The notes under the pieces were generated by a model. It worked only from the letters and a program-made list of their open reading frames with translations. It did not search any database and was not told the origin of the DNA. A stretch of DNA of 64,000 nt from DATBQN01 sp963799925. Lineage in GTDB: Bacteria; Acidobacteriota; Thermoanaerobaculia; Multivoradales; UBA5704. Shown here in pieces: positions 8,329 to 17,114 of this stretch. How positions within the stretch are numbered: the first letter of the stretch is position 1; every line of letters starts with the position of its first letter. The position numbers were made by a program, and so were the translations under genes. The stretch covers positions 1,922,001 to 1,986,000 of the forward strand of contig CAWCYZ010000004.1 of the NCBI GenBank assembly GCA_963799925.1, written 5' to 3'.

Positions 8329-8822
8329 ATGGCGTCGGCGCTCTTCAACATCGGCTTGTTGGCCTCGAAGATCTCGTTGTAGCGGTTGGCGTCGCCGTAG
8401 AACTGCTTGGCGATCTTCGACAGGGTGTCGCCCGACTTGACGTCGTAGTAGGTCGGCTGCTCCTGCTGCTGGGCCTGCGGCCCCTGGAGCTGGTCGTCGA
8501 CGGTCGCGATGCCCTGGCTGTTGCCGACCGCGAGGACGATCTTCTCCTTCGCCTCCTGGCTGGCGGCGCGGCCGGAGAGCGTCGCCTTGTCGCCGTCGAC
8601 CCGGACGCTCAGGTCGTCGCTCGCCAGGCCGAGCTGCTGCAGGTGCTGGAAGAGCGCCGCCGCCTTCTGCCGGTCGAGGTCCGCGGTATTGGGTTGGCTC
8701 GGCTGAGCCGGCGCCGCCTGCGCCTGCGGCTTCTGGGCCGCGGGCTGCTGCCCGTGGGCCGCCTGCGCTCCGCCTTGCTCGAGCTTGTGTCCGACGTCCT
8801 TGATGAAATCGATCAATCCCAT
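8271..8822 (-). CDS. BON-LysM domain protein (YgaU-like)
   Basis: 183 aa. It starts MGLIDFIKDVGHKLEQ, an N-terminus shared with YgaU/Kbp-type proteins, followed by an Ala/Gln/Pro-rich linker (about 18-50). A BON domain (about 55-115, DLSVRVDGDKATLSGRA) and a C-terminal LysM domain (about 125-175, YYDVKSGDTLSKIAKQFYGD ... YPGQKLRIP) come next. Kbp of E. coli binds K+; LysM suggests peptidoglycan contact. No signal peptide is visible. AAGGAG lies 7 nt before the ATG. The last 18 codons are duplicated at 7340-7394. Confidence 0.9.
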   Translation of the reverse strand: MGLIDFIKDVGHKLEQGGAQAAHGQQPAAQKPQAQAAPAQPSQPNTADLDRQKAAALFQHLQQLGLASDDLSVRVDGDKATLSGRAASQEAKEKIVLAVGNSQGIATVDDQLQGPQAQQQEQPTYYDVKSGDTLSKIAKQFYGDANRYNEIFEANKPMLKSADAIYPGQKLRIPAAQTVGQHA

Positions 8823-9080
8823 GGTGTGCTCCTTCCCAGTTGTTTTCACTCGCGCGCGTGGCCGGCCGACTGGGGCCGCCGATCGTCGCGCCCCCTCAGC
8901 CTGCAAGACGGCTGCCGCCCGGCGCGGCTCGGTGCGAAACGCTTGCCGCCGCGGCGACACTTCGAGACGAGCCGGCGCCCGGCCGGGCGGCGGTTTGCGC
9001 GCCGCCTTCTTCGCGCGTAGCATCGAGACGAACCCCAACGACCGCCTTCGCTCCGCCCCGGAGCCGACAGGGGAACGGGC

Positions 9081-9704
9081 ATGCTCACGCTGACCTACAT
9101 CCTTTTCGCCGCCGGCGGCTGCCTCTATGTCCTGCTCGCGGCGTTCCTCGGCCACGCCTCCGATTTCGTCGACTTCGGGCACGCCCACGCCGGCCACGAC
9201 GCCGGCGGGCACCACGGCGGCGACCGCTACGGGGTCGGGGGAAGCGGCCACGGCAGCGCCTCGGTCGGCACCGTCGGCCACAGCGTCTTCCACTTCCCGT
9301 TCTTTTCGCCTCTCGCCCTCGCCACGCTCATCGCCGCGATCGGCGGCTTCGGCCTGATCGGCAAGTACGCGCTGAACCTGGGGGATGGCGGCAGCCTGCT
9401 CCTCGCCGTCCCCGCCGCCATGGCGACCGCCTACGGCGTCACCTACGCCGCCTTCCGGCTGGTCTCCGGCGCGCGCGCCTCGAGCGTCATCCGCCTCGAT
9501 CAGATCCGCGGCGCGCTCGCCGAGGTGACGGCGCCGATCCCGCCGGGCGGGGTGGGGGAGGCGGTCGCGATGGTCGCCGGGCAGCGCTACGCGGCGCCGG
9601 CGCGCGAGGCCGACGGGGGCGGCGCGCCGCGCGGGGCGGCGGTGACCGTCGTCGGGATGGTCGGTCCGACCCTGCTGGTCAAGGCGCAGGTCAAGGCTTC
9701 CTAA
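9081..9704 (+). CDS. NfeD/YuaF-like membrane protein paired with flotillin
   Basis: 207 aa. TM helix at the N-terminus (LTYILFAAGGCLYVLLAAF), then a His/Gly-rich periplasmic-type loop (about 30-75), two more TM helices (LALATLIAAIGGFGLIG; LLLAVPAAMATAYGV) and a soluble C-terminal OB-like part (EVTAPIPPGGVGEAVAM ... VVGMVGPTLLVK). Size, topology and position 14 bp before a flotillin gene match the NfeD-flotillin (YuaF-YuaG) pairs that organise membrane microdomains. The His-rich loop could bind metal but this is only suggestive. Confidence 0.75.
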   Translation: MLTLTYILFAAGGCLYVLLAAFLGHASDFVDFGHAHAGHDAGGHHGGDRYGVGGSGHGSASVGTVGHSVFHFPFFSPLALATLIAAIGGFGLIGKYALNLGDGGSLLLAVPAAMATAYGVTYAAFRLVSGARASSVIRLDQIRGALAEVTAPIPPGGVGEAVAMVAGQRYAAPAREADGGGAPRGAAVTVVGMVGPTLLVKAQVKAS

Positions 9705-9717
9705 GGAGATATCCGTC

Positions 9718-11322
9718 ATGCCGCATAGCATGGGTCTGGTCCTCGTCCTCGCCGCCGTCGGCGTCCTCGTCCTGGTCGCCCTGGGCTACATCGTCGCCTA
9801 TCTCGCCTTCCTCAAGAAGGCGGGGCCCAACGAGGTGATCGTGGTCTCCGGGCGGGGGGCGGTCAAGTTCATCACCGGCGGCGCCGACATGGTGATCCCC
9901 CTCTTCCACACCTGGAACATGCTGTCGCTCGAGGTGATGACGCTCGACGTGACGACGCCGGAGGTCTACACCGCCCAGGGCGTTCCGGTGGCGGTCGACG
10001 GTGTGGCGCAGATCAAGATCAAGAAGGACGAGGCGTCGCTCCAGGCGGCGGCCGAGCGCTTCCTCGGCAAGCAGCCGCAGGAGATCGCGAAGATCGCGCT
10101 CGAGACGGTGCAGGGGCACCTGCGCGGCATCCTGGGGACGCTGACGGTCGAGGACATCTACATGAGCCGCGACCAGTTCGCGCAGAAGGTGCAGGAGATC
10201 TCGGCCGGCGACCTCGCCAACATGGGTCTCGGGATCGATTCCTTCACCATCCGCGACATCCGCGACAAGCACGGCTATCTCGAGGCCCTGGGCAAGCCGC
10301 GCATCGCCGCCATCAAGCGCGACGCCGCGATCGCCGAGGCCGGCGCCAACAAGGAGGCGGCGATCGCCCAGGCCGACGCCGAGCGCGAGACGCGCGAACG
10401 GCAGGCCGGGGCGCAGCGCCTGGCCCAGGAGGCGGAGGCCCAGCGCGACGCCGCGGTCGCCGAGGCCAACGCCGACAAGGCGCGGCGCCAGCAGGAGGCC
10501 GACGCCGGGGCGCGGCGGGCGGCCGAGATCGCCAACTACCAGGCCGCCCAGGCGATCGCCGAGCAGCAGGCCATCGCCAACCAGAAGAAGGCCCAGGCGG
10601 AGATGGCCTACGACCTGCAGAAGAAGACGATGGAGATCCAGGTCCAGGAGCAGGAGATCAAGAGGAAGGAGAAGGAGCTCGACGCGACGATCCGCCGCCA
10701 GGCCGACGCCAAGCGCTACGAGATCGAGACCCTGGCCGCCGCCGAGCGGCAGCGCATCGAGACCGGCGCCGAGGCCGAGAAGTCGCGCCTGACGACGGTC
10801 GCCGAGGGAGAGAAGGCGCGCGGCCTCGCCGGCGCCGCGGTCACCCAGGCGCAGGGCCTGGCCGAGGCGGAATCGCAGCGGGCGCGCGGCCTCGCCGAAG
10901 CGCAGATCCGTCAGGCGCAGGGTCTGGCCGAGGCCGAGGCGCGAAAAGCCCAGGGGCTGGCGGAGGCGACGGCGATGGAGCAGAAGGCCGAGGCCTGGAG
11001 GAAGTACAGCGAGGCCGCGATCATCCAGATCTTGGCCCCCATCCTCCCCGAGATCGCCCGCGCCGTGGCCGAGCCGCTCTCGAAGATCGACCGCATCACC
11101 CTGGTCAACACCGGCGGCTCCGGCGCCGACGGCTCCGGCTTCTCGCGCATCACGAGCGAGGTCGCCAAGGTCATCGCCCAGGTGCCGCCGGTCGTCGAGT
11201 CGCTGACCGGGTTCAAGATCAACGATCTCTTCGAGAAGGCGCGGGGGGCGCAGGCGCCGGCGGTCGCGGTGCGGACCGAGGAGACGACGCTCGAGGCGCC
11301 GAAGCCGAACGGGGGAGCGTAG
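9718..11322 (+). CDS. Flotillin/SPFH-domain protein (YuaG/YqiK-like)
   Basis: 534 aa. An N-terminal TM helix (VLVLAAVGVLVLVALGYIV) precedes the SPFH/Band 7 domain (about 35-210, with AGPNEVIVVSGRG-like text, here KAGPNEVIVVSGRG). A long coiled coil rich in A, E, Q and R spans about 210-440, including tandem heptad-like repeats ARGLAEAQ/QAQGLAEAE/KAQGLAEA near 375-420. The oligomerisation C-terminus follows. AAGGAG is 9 nt before the ATG. Flotillins scaffold cholesterol- or hopanoid-rich membrane domains; here the partner is the NfeD-like gene immediately upstream. Confidence 0.95.
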   Translation: MPHSMGLVLVLAAVGVLVLVALGYIVAYLAFLKKAGPNEVIVVSGRGAVKFITGGADMVIPLFHTWNMLSLEVMTLDVTTPEVYTAQGVPVAVDGVAQIKIKKDEASLQAAAERFLGKQPQEIAKIALETVQGHLRGILGTLTVEDIYMSRDQFAQKVQEISAGDLANMGLGIDSFTIRDIRDKHGYLEALGKPRIAAIKRDAAIAEAGANKEAAIAQADAERETRERQAGAQRLAQEAEAQRDAAVAEANADKARRQQEADAGARRAAEIANYQAAQAIAEQQAIANQKKAQAEMAYDLQKKTMEIQVQEQEIKRKEKELDATIRRQADAKRYEIETLAAAERQRIETGAEAEKSRLTTVAEGEKARGLAGAAVTQAQGLAEAESQRARGLAEAQIRQAQGLAEAEARKAQGLAEATAMEQKAEAWRKYSEAAIIQILAPILPEIARAVAEPLSKIDRITLVNTGGSGADGSGFSRITSEVAKVIAQVPPVVESLTGFKINDLFEKARGAQAPAVAVRTEETTLEAPKPNGGA

Positions 11323-11396
11323 GCCGCCGAGATGCCTGGCTGAGCGGCGGTGGGAGCCGGCCGGCTCGGGCGACCACTCGCGGGGGGCAACCCGCC

Positions 11397-13959
11397 TCAG
11401 CGCCCGCGCTGGCGCACCCGGAACGCCGCCACCGCCTGCGGCGGCTCGGCGGGCAGGGCAGCGGCCAGCCTGCGGATGGTCTTCGCCCAGCCGGCCTGCG
11501 ACACCCAGCGGTTGACCGGGGCGGCCTCGCGGCGGCGGCCGGGGGCGGCGAGCCAGACGGCGAGGTCGGGGCGGCGGCGGCCGGTCGAGTCGACGGCCAC
11601 GGCGACGTAGCCGTCGGGGCGGCGGTAGAGGGCGAGGAGGCCGAAGGTCTCGACGTCGCCTTCCACCTGGAAGAGCCCCACCCGGCCGCGCGGCCCGTCC
11701 TCCAGCTCGGCCAGCACCCCCTCGACCAGCGGATGGCCGTTGGCGAAGAAGTCGAGGCTCTCGTCCTCGACCCCCTCCTCGCGATCGAAGGTGCCGAGGA
11801 AGCGCGAGCCGGGGGGCACGCCGGGGAGGCTCTCGACCACCGCCTCGTAGCCGAGCTCGATGCGGAAGGTGCGGCGGCCGCTCTCGCGCTCGACCATGAA
11901 ACCGAAGCGCGCCGCGGCGCGCTCGACGAGGCTCTGGGTGACCGGCTCGAGGTCCGGCGGCACGCGGGCGAGGATGCCGGCCGCCATCTCCGGCCGGTAG
12001 GGGTCGCGGTGGAGCTCGTGGTAGGCGGCGGCGAGCACCCGGTCGCGCGCCGCGCGCGCCTCGTCGAGCACGCCGGCGAAGGCGGCAGGCGGGACGTCGA
12101 AAGGGCCGGTGAGCGCCGCCTCCTCGACCGCGCGGGAGAGGCTCGCCAGCTCGCGCTCGAGGCCGGCCGTGGGGGCGCGGAAGATGCCGATCTCCTCGTA
12201 GAGGGCGGCGAGGGTCTTCCCCAGGCCCCCGGGCGGCCGGAAGTAGACGATCTCGGTCGGCCGATCGCGGCCGATCCGGTCGAGCCGGCCGATGCGCTGC
12301 TCGACGACCGCCGGGTTCCAGGGCAGGTCGTAGAGCACCAGCCGCTGGCAGAACTCGAAGTTCCGTCCCTCGCCCCCCGCCTCGGTCGAGATCAGGACCG
12401 GCGGCCCCTCGGGGAGCCGGAACTGCGCCACCTCGATGTCGCGCCGCGCCGCCTCGAGCCCCTCGTGGAAGATCCCGGCGCGCAGAGCCGCCCGCTTCTC
12501 GACCGCCTCCCGGATCGTCTCGAGCGTCTCGCGGTGGGCGACGAAGACGAGGGTCTTCTCGCCGGCGCGGCGCCAGGCGGGGAGCTCGCCGAGGAGCCAG
12601 GCGAGGCGCGGATCGCCGCGGTCGCCGCGCTCGGCGGCCGCGAGCTGCGCCGCGAGCTCGGGATCGCCGCGCTCGGCCGGCGGGGTGACCGCGGCGAGCG
12701 CGGCGGGCGAGGCCAGGGCACGGGCGATGCGCTCGAGCGCCGGCCGGCGCGCCGCGGCGTTCGGCACCGGGGCTCCCCGCGCCCGCCGCTCGAGAGCGAG
12801 CAGGGGCTCCCAGTCGCCGGCCGCCCCCGCCTCGACGGGCACCGGCAGGCGCGGCGGCAGGCCGCCGACATCGGCCCGCCGGGTGGCGCTGGTGCAGGGC
12901 GGCAGCGGCTCGCGGCGCGCCAGGCGCTCGTCGAAGCTCTGCTCGGCGGGGAATTCCTCGGGGCGCAGGAGCTGGAGCAGGCGGAAGAAGCCGTGGGCGT
13001 CGTCCTCGAGCGGCGTCGCGGTCAGCAGGAGGACGTTCTTCCCCAGCGCGGCGATCGGCGCCACGGCGCGGTAGGCGGGGTTGCCGGGATGGCCCGGGCG
13101 GCCGCTTCAGGCGGTGCGCCTCGTCGACCACCAGGAGGTCGATGCCGGCCTCGACCGCCTGCTCGGCGAGCCGCCGCCGCTCCGCCAGCAGCTCGAGCGA
13201 GACGATGGCGCGGCGGTGGACGTCGAAGGGATTGAAGCCCTCCCCATGGTCGCGCGCCACGTCGGCGAGGCGCTTGTCGTCCAAGAGGACGAAGACCTGG
13301 TGGTGCTTCCTCCACAGCTCGCCCAGCCACTGGATGGTGAGCGTCTCCGGCGCCACGACGAGGACGCCGCCGGCGCGGCCGGTATGGACGAGGCGGTTCA
13401 AGATCAGGCAGGCCTCGACCGTCTTGCCGAGCCCCACCTCGTCGGCGAGGAGCCAGCGCACCGGGTCGCTCGCGGTCGCCCGCTCGGCGGCGTAGAGCTG
13501 GTGGGGGAAGAGGCGGATGCGGCCGCCGAGGAACGACCCCAGGCCGTCCGCCTGGCGCAGGCGCTCGAGATGGAGGGCATCGAGGCGGTTCTGGAAGTCC
13601 TCGAAGGCGTCGACCTCGCCGCGGGCGAGGCGGCTCCAGGGAGAGGCCTCGGGCGGCGGCGGCCAGAGATCGTCGGCCGGCACCCGGCGGCCATCCGCGA
13701 GGCGCCAGATCTCGCCGCCGTCCCCGCGGCTCGCCTCGCGGGCGGCGAGGACGACGACCTCGCCGGTCGCCGGCAGGCGCGCCCGCCCGCCGGGCGCCGG
13801 CACGAAGGGGACGAGGGCGTCGGCGTCGGCGGCGAAGACGAGGGTCGCCGCGGCCTCCGGGAACTGCACCTCGACCCGGCGGCCATGGATCGCCAGCACC
13901 CGCCCCGGCCCCAGCTCGGGGTTGCCGCGGTGGGTGAGCCGATCGCCGGGGCGCCACAT
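11397..13959 (-). CDS. RapA-like SNF2/DEAD-family helicase (one frame break)
   Basis: About 850 aa if the frame is repaired. The first frame (13959 to ~13095) carries an N-terminal Tudor/KOW-like part (GDRLTHRGNPELGPGRVLAI), Walker A LLADEVGLGKT (~176) and DEAH box VVDEAHRLK (~281). The second frame (~13090 to 11397) continues with LLTATPLEDDA, LISTEAGGEGRNFEF and VVEQRIGRLDRIGRD, motifs III, V and VI. The switch lies near 13088-13100 in a G/C run. RapA recycles RNA polymerase by an ATP-driven translocase activity. The break may be a sequencing indel. Confidence 0.85.
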
Positions 13960-14039
13960 GCGCCGGGCATTGTACGGGACGCGGCGGCCCGCCGGTGCAC
14001 GGAACCCGTGCTAGGCTCGGCTCCGAAGGGGAGAGGCCC

Positions 14040-14291
14040 ATGGCGATCCGATCCACCAAGAGGCTGAACATGACCCTGGTCGTCGAGGAAGACCTGCTGC
14101 GCGAGGCCCGCGCCGTGGCGGCCCGACGACGGACTTCCGTGAACGAGATGGTCCGGGAGTTCCTGCAGGATGTGGTGAGCCAGGAGACTCGCCGCCTGGC
14201 GGCGTTGGAGCGCATCCAGCCTCTCCTGGACCGGCCCTCCGTGCAGCTCGGCGGCTCCCGTCCCTCCCGGGCCGACCTCCATGAGCGCTGA
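14040..14291 (+). CDS. Ribbon-helix-helix-type antitoxin (VapB-like)
   Basis: 83 aa. The N-terminal part RLNMTLVVEEDLLREARAVA followed by ARRRTSVNEMVREFL matches the DNA-binding ribbon-helix-helix of DUF6364/VapB antitoxins; the C-terminal tail should bind the toxin. It overlaps the PIN-domain gene by 11 bp, the usual coupling of antitoxin before toxin. I chose ATG 14040 because GGGGAGA lies 7 nt upstream. Autoregulation of the operon is expected from the family. Confidence 0.82.
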   Translation: MAIRSTKRLNMTLVVEEDLLREARAVAARRRTSVNEMVREFLQDVVSQETRRLAALERIQPLLDRPSVQLGGSRPSRADLHER

Positions 14292-14709
14292 TCTCGCGGC
14301 CTTCGTGGACTCCAACGTGCTCGTCTATGCCGTCAGCGGTGACGAGCCGGAGAAGCAGAAACGGGCGCGAGAGATCGTGGCGCGCGGCTTCACCGAAGGC
14401 TGTTTCGCCATCAGCACGCAGGTGATGTTCGAGGTGTACGTCAACGTCACCCGGAAAGCGAGAATCGGCCTCCCCGCCGCCGAAGCCTTCGAGTATGTCC
14501 GCGCCTTCGCGGAGTGGCCTGTCATCGAGATGACACCCGCATTGGTCTTGGCGGCGCTTGGCCTGGCGGAACGCTCGAAGATCTCCCCGTGGGATGCAGC
14601 CATCCTCGAGGCGGCGCGCCAGGCCGGCTGCGAGAGGGTGCTCTCGGAGGATCTCGGCAACGGCCGAGTCTACGGCGGGATCACCGTCGAAAATCCCTTC
14701 TCTTCCTGA
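14281..14709 (+). CDS. PIN-domain ribonuclease toxin (VapC-like)
   Basis: 142 aa. PIN acidic residues are visible: D10 in FVDSNVLVYA, E51 in VMFEVYVN, and the C-terminal pair in SPWDAAILEAA and VLSEDL. Length is normal for VapC (130-145 aa). Family members cleave tRNA or rRNA when the antitoxin is lost. It is downstream of and overlapping its antitoxin. All four catalytic acids appear intact, so the pair is probably functional. Confidence 0.88.
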   Translation: MSADLAAFVDSNVLVYAVSGDEPEKQKRAREIVARGFTEGCFAISTQVMFEVYVNVTRKARIGLPAAEAFEYVRAFAEWPVIEMTPALVLAALGLAERSKISPWDAAILEAARQAGCERVLSEDLGNGRVYGGITVENPFSS

Positions 14710-15336
14710 GCGGAGCGCCGAAGCCCGGGCCGGCGGTCGCGCGCCGCCGCCTGGCCGTCCACCTCGCGCCGGCTCTCCTCGGCACGCCGGGCGCTCAGGC
14801 TCGCGCTGGCGGCGCGCGCGCGGCTGTCCGGGAGGGACCGTGCTACACGCTGGTGCCGTCAAGGTCCGTCCTTCTCCATGAGCAAGGAGGGCAGGATGCC
14901 CTAGGCCATGCGAAGGCCGGATGGCGCCTCGCGCTCAGGCCAGATGGCGGTCGCGAGGCGCGACGCGGTCGAGTGCGAACAAGCGGATGGTGAAGGCGCC
15001 GAACGGGCCGTGCGCCGCTACCGCCGCGGCGAAGACTCGGCGTAAGGACGACGATCGCTGCGTGCGGCGAGTCTGGCGAGGAGCGGGCGGTCGGCGAGGA
15101 GCGCAGAACGGCGAGCCGGGCGAGCGTCGCATGGCCGGCGGAGCGCCGCCGTTGACCTCTCCCGCTGTCGCGGCGAGTCGCCCCGGGCCTGGTGCGGACC
15201 GCAGTGCGTGGAGCATGCGCTCCTCCCCGCGCTCGCGTCGCGCGGCTGAGCCCTCGCGCGACGGCCGAGCTCGCGACGCAGATCGGGAGCCGGGATCACG
15301 CTGCGGCGGCCGTCTTCCCGGCGTCCGTCCTCGGCG
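14710..15336. other. Gene-poor intergenic stretch
   Basis: About 630 bp without a supportable gene. Open frames here have no recognisable domain and unnatural composition. A minus-strand stretch near 14935-15050 reads HGPFGAFTIRLFALDRVAP, which might be the tail of a decayed gene, but I cannot assign it. Confidence 0.5.
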
Positions 15337-16278
15337 TCAGAGAGGCTTCGGGTCCTCTCCCTGGGCCGGCTCCTGAGATGGCTCCGTGCGCTCGCTGCCG
15401 TGGCGGGCGAACCAGTCCCGCCAGACCGCGGGATCTCTCGCCAGGGGCTGGTTGGTGATCTCGCGGAGGGCCTGGTAGCTCCAGGTCCGGGTCTCCGGGT
15501 CGGTCGCCGGATCGGCGGCGATGTCGATCAGCCCGGGCACGGCCGTCACCCGCTGCTCGCGCGTCAGCATGCCGGACTTCGCCAGGCCGCAGCCGCCGCG
15601 CTCGCGCACGCGGGGCGACGGGTCGTTGCGCAGGGCGTCGAGCAGGTCGGGGATGGTCGCGTCCGTGCCGATCAGCGCCAGCCCCTCGACGGCCCAGAAG
15701 CGCGCCTCCTCCGCGGGATCGTGCGTCCACTCGCGCAGCAGCTCGTGGATGCGCTCCGTCTCCACCCCGCGGTTGGCCAGCAAGCCCAGCACCCAGGCGT
15801 CGAACGGGCGGTTCTCGGGATGCGCCTGGCCGCTCTCGATCAAGCTGTCGGCCCAGGCCGGAGAGCTCTCGATGCCATAGGCAGCCAGATCGGCCTCGAT
15901 CGCCGCGGCGCGGACCCGCAGGTCGTTCGAATAGAGGGCCGTCTGCTCGACCAGCTCATTCCACACCTTGGTCTTCTTGAGGTGCCCGCGCCAGCTCCCG
16001 ACCTTCTCCGTGATCATCCGGGTGGCGCCTTCGTCATGGTTGACGGCGGCCTGCATCAGCCGCTCGGCCTGCTGCTGGGGAGGGAGCCGCCCGAGCGCTT
16101 CGATCTCGTGCTCGGAGAGCTTGGCGTGGGTCGCCGCGACCGGCGCGCCCTGGGGCTGGAGGCGGTAGCCGCTGAAGATGATCTCGGCGAGCGCCTGGAG
16201 GGCGCCGGAGCGCGAGGCGAAGGCGAGCAGGCCGGCGAGGAGCACGGCGAGCCACAGGAGGCGACTCCGAGGCGACAT
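15337..16278 (-). CDS. HEAT-repeat protein with N-terminal membrane anchor
   Basis: 313 aa. An N-terminal TM/signal segment (LLWLAVLLAGLLAFA, about residues 7-21) is followed by helical repeats; clear HEAT units are EARFWAVEGLALIGTDA, IPDLLDALRNDPSPRVRE, and the block around residues 245-275 (AVPGLIDIAADPATDPETR). The protein should be anchored and exposed in the periplasm as a protein-interaction scaffold. No catalytic motif is seen. The next gene upstream diverges; a short duplicate of this gene's interior lies in its own upstream region. Confidence 0.78.
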   Translation of the reverse strand: MSPRSRLLWLAVLLAGLLAFASRSGALQALAEIIFSGYRLQPQGAPVAATHAKLSEHEIEALGRLPPQQQAERLMQAAVNHDEGATRMITEKVGSWRGHLKKTKVWNELVEQTALYSNDLRVRAAAIEADLAAYGIESSPAWADSLIESGQAHPENRPFDAWVLGLLANRGVETERIHELLREWTHDPAEEARFWAVEGLALIGTDATIPDLLDALRNDPSPRVRERGGCGLAKSGMLTREQRVTAVPGLIDIAADPATDPETRTWSYQALREITNQPLARDPAVWRDWFARHGSERTEPSQEPAQGEDPKPL

Positions 16279-16313
16279 GTGCGCGCGATCTTAGCAGGGT
16301 CTTGCGGCCCATT

Positions 16314-16362
16314 CCGCAGGAGCTCGTGGATGCGACTGCGTCTCCACCCCGCGGGTTGGCCG
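16314..16362. repeat. Short duplicate of an internal piece of the HEAT gene
   Basis: About 45 bp (AGCTCGTGGATGCG... TCTCCACCCCGCG...) match 15734-15778 inside the HEAT-repeat gene with a few differences. The copy lies between the HEAT gene start and the next gene. Confidence 0.7.
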
Positions 16363-16382
16363 GGGAGGAATAGAGTAGAGCC

Positions 16383-17075
16383 ATGATGAACCTCGCCGGC
16401 CCGTCCTACGACTTCGGGAACGTCCTCTTCGCGGTGCTCCAGGAGTGCGAGCACCGGCGCCGCGGCCTGCTCGCCAACGAGGCCGAGCGGGCGCTCTACG
16501 ACGTGGCGCGCGCCAAGCTCGAGCAGGTCCACCGGAGCTACCTCGAGTGCGGCGGCGGCCCCGAGTACTGGCGCGAGCTGGAGAGCGAGGTGCTGCAGAC
16601 GGCGATGCCGCAGTACGTCGCGGCGGCCCTCGAGCAGACCCGCCTCGAGCGCACCAACTACGATCTCTGGCGGCGCGGCGACCCGGCGGCGCGCGCCCTG
16701 TGGACGGTCGGCGCGCTCGCCGTCGGCGGGCTCATCGTCTTCCTGCCCTTCATTCCCGTGTTCGACGACACCTTTGCCTTCCTGGCCGCGGCGGCGGGGA
16801 CCTTCTACCCCGAGATCAAGCGCGCCTACTTCGACTTCCGCCACTCGCGGGCGTTGAACCATCTGATCACCGGCGCCGAGGCCTATCAGAAGAACCGCCG
16901 CATCCACTACATGACCAACGCCGAGGTGTTCGACGCCTTCCGCGCCGTCGGCACGCCGGCGGCCGCGGAGCCCGCCGCGCCTCCGGCGGCGCCGCCGCAG
17001 GCCGTGCCGGCGCCGCCGGTCCCACCGGCGGATGCCGAGCCCGCGGCGACGCCGCGCCGGGCGCAGCGGGCTTAG
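16383..17075 (+). CDS. Uncharacterised membrane protein
   Basis: 230 aa, family not recognised. The N-terminal 100 residues are helical and charged (NEAERALYDVARAKLEQVH). Two adjacent TM helices follow at about 105-145 (ALWTVGALAVGGLIVFLPFI and TFAFLAAAAGTFY). A soluble part with a HSRALNHLITGAEAYQKNRR helix comes next, and the last 45 residues are Ala/Pro-rich. The regular codon bias supports a real gene. It diverges from the HEAT gene and converges on a lactonase-like gene. Confidence 0.6.
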   Translation: MMNLAGPSYDFGNVLFAVLQECEHRRRGLLANEAERALYDVARAKLEQVHRSYLECGGGPEYWRELESEVLQTAMPQYVAAALEQTRLERTNYDLWRRGDPAARALWTVGALAVGGLIVFLPFIPVFDDTFAFLAAAAGTFYPEIKRAYFDFRHSRALNHLITGAEAYQKNRRIHYMTNAEVFDAFRAVGTPAAAEPAAPPAAPPQAVPAPPVPPADAEPAATPRRAQRA

Positions 17076-17082
17076 AGCCCAT

Positions 17083-17112
17083 GGAGCCGAGGGGAGCCGA
17101 GGGGAGCCGAGG
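17083..17112. repeat. 10-bp tandem repeat, three copies
   Basis: GGAGCCGAGG repeated three times head to tail directly after the membrane-protein stop and before the end of the convergent lactonase gene. It is probably replication slippage in non-coding DNA. Confidence 0.85.
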
Positions 17113-17114
17113 GG

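Noticed and set aside
9691..13959. Single 1422-aa minus-strand ORF
   Set aside because: Only its N-terminal 290 residues are real (RapA-like helicase). The rest is antisense to flotillin and is out of frame with the helicase's own continuation.
14710..15336. Small genes in the VapC-HEAT gap
   Set aside because: All open frames lack ribosome sites, domains and natural codon bias.
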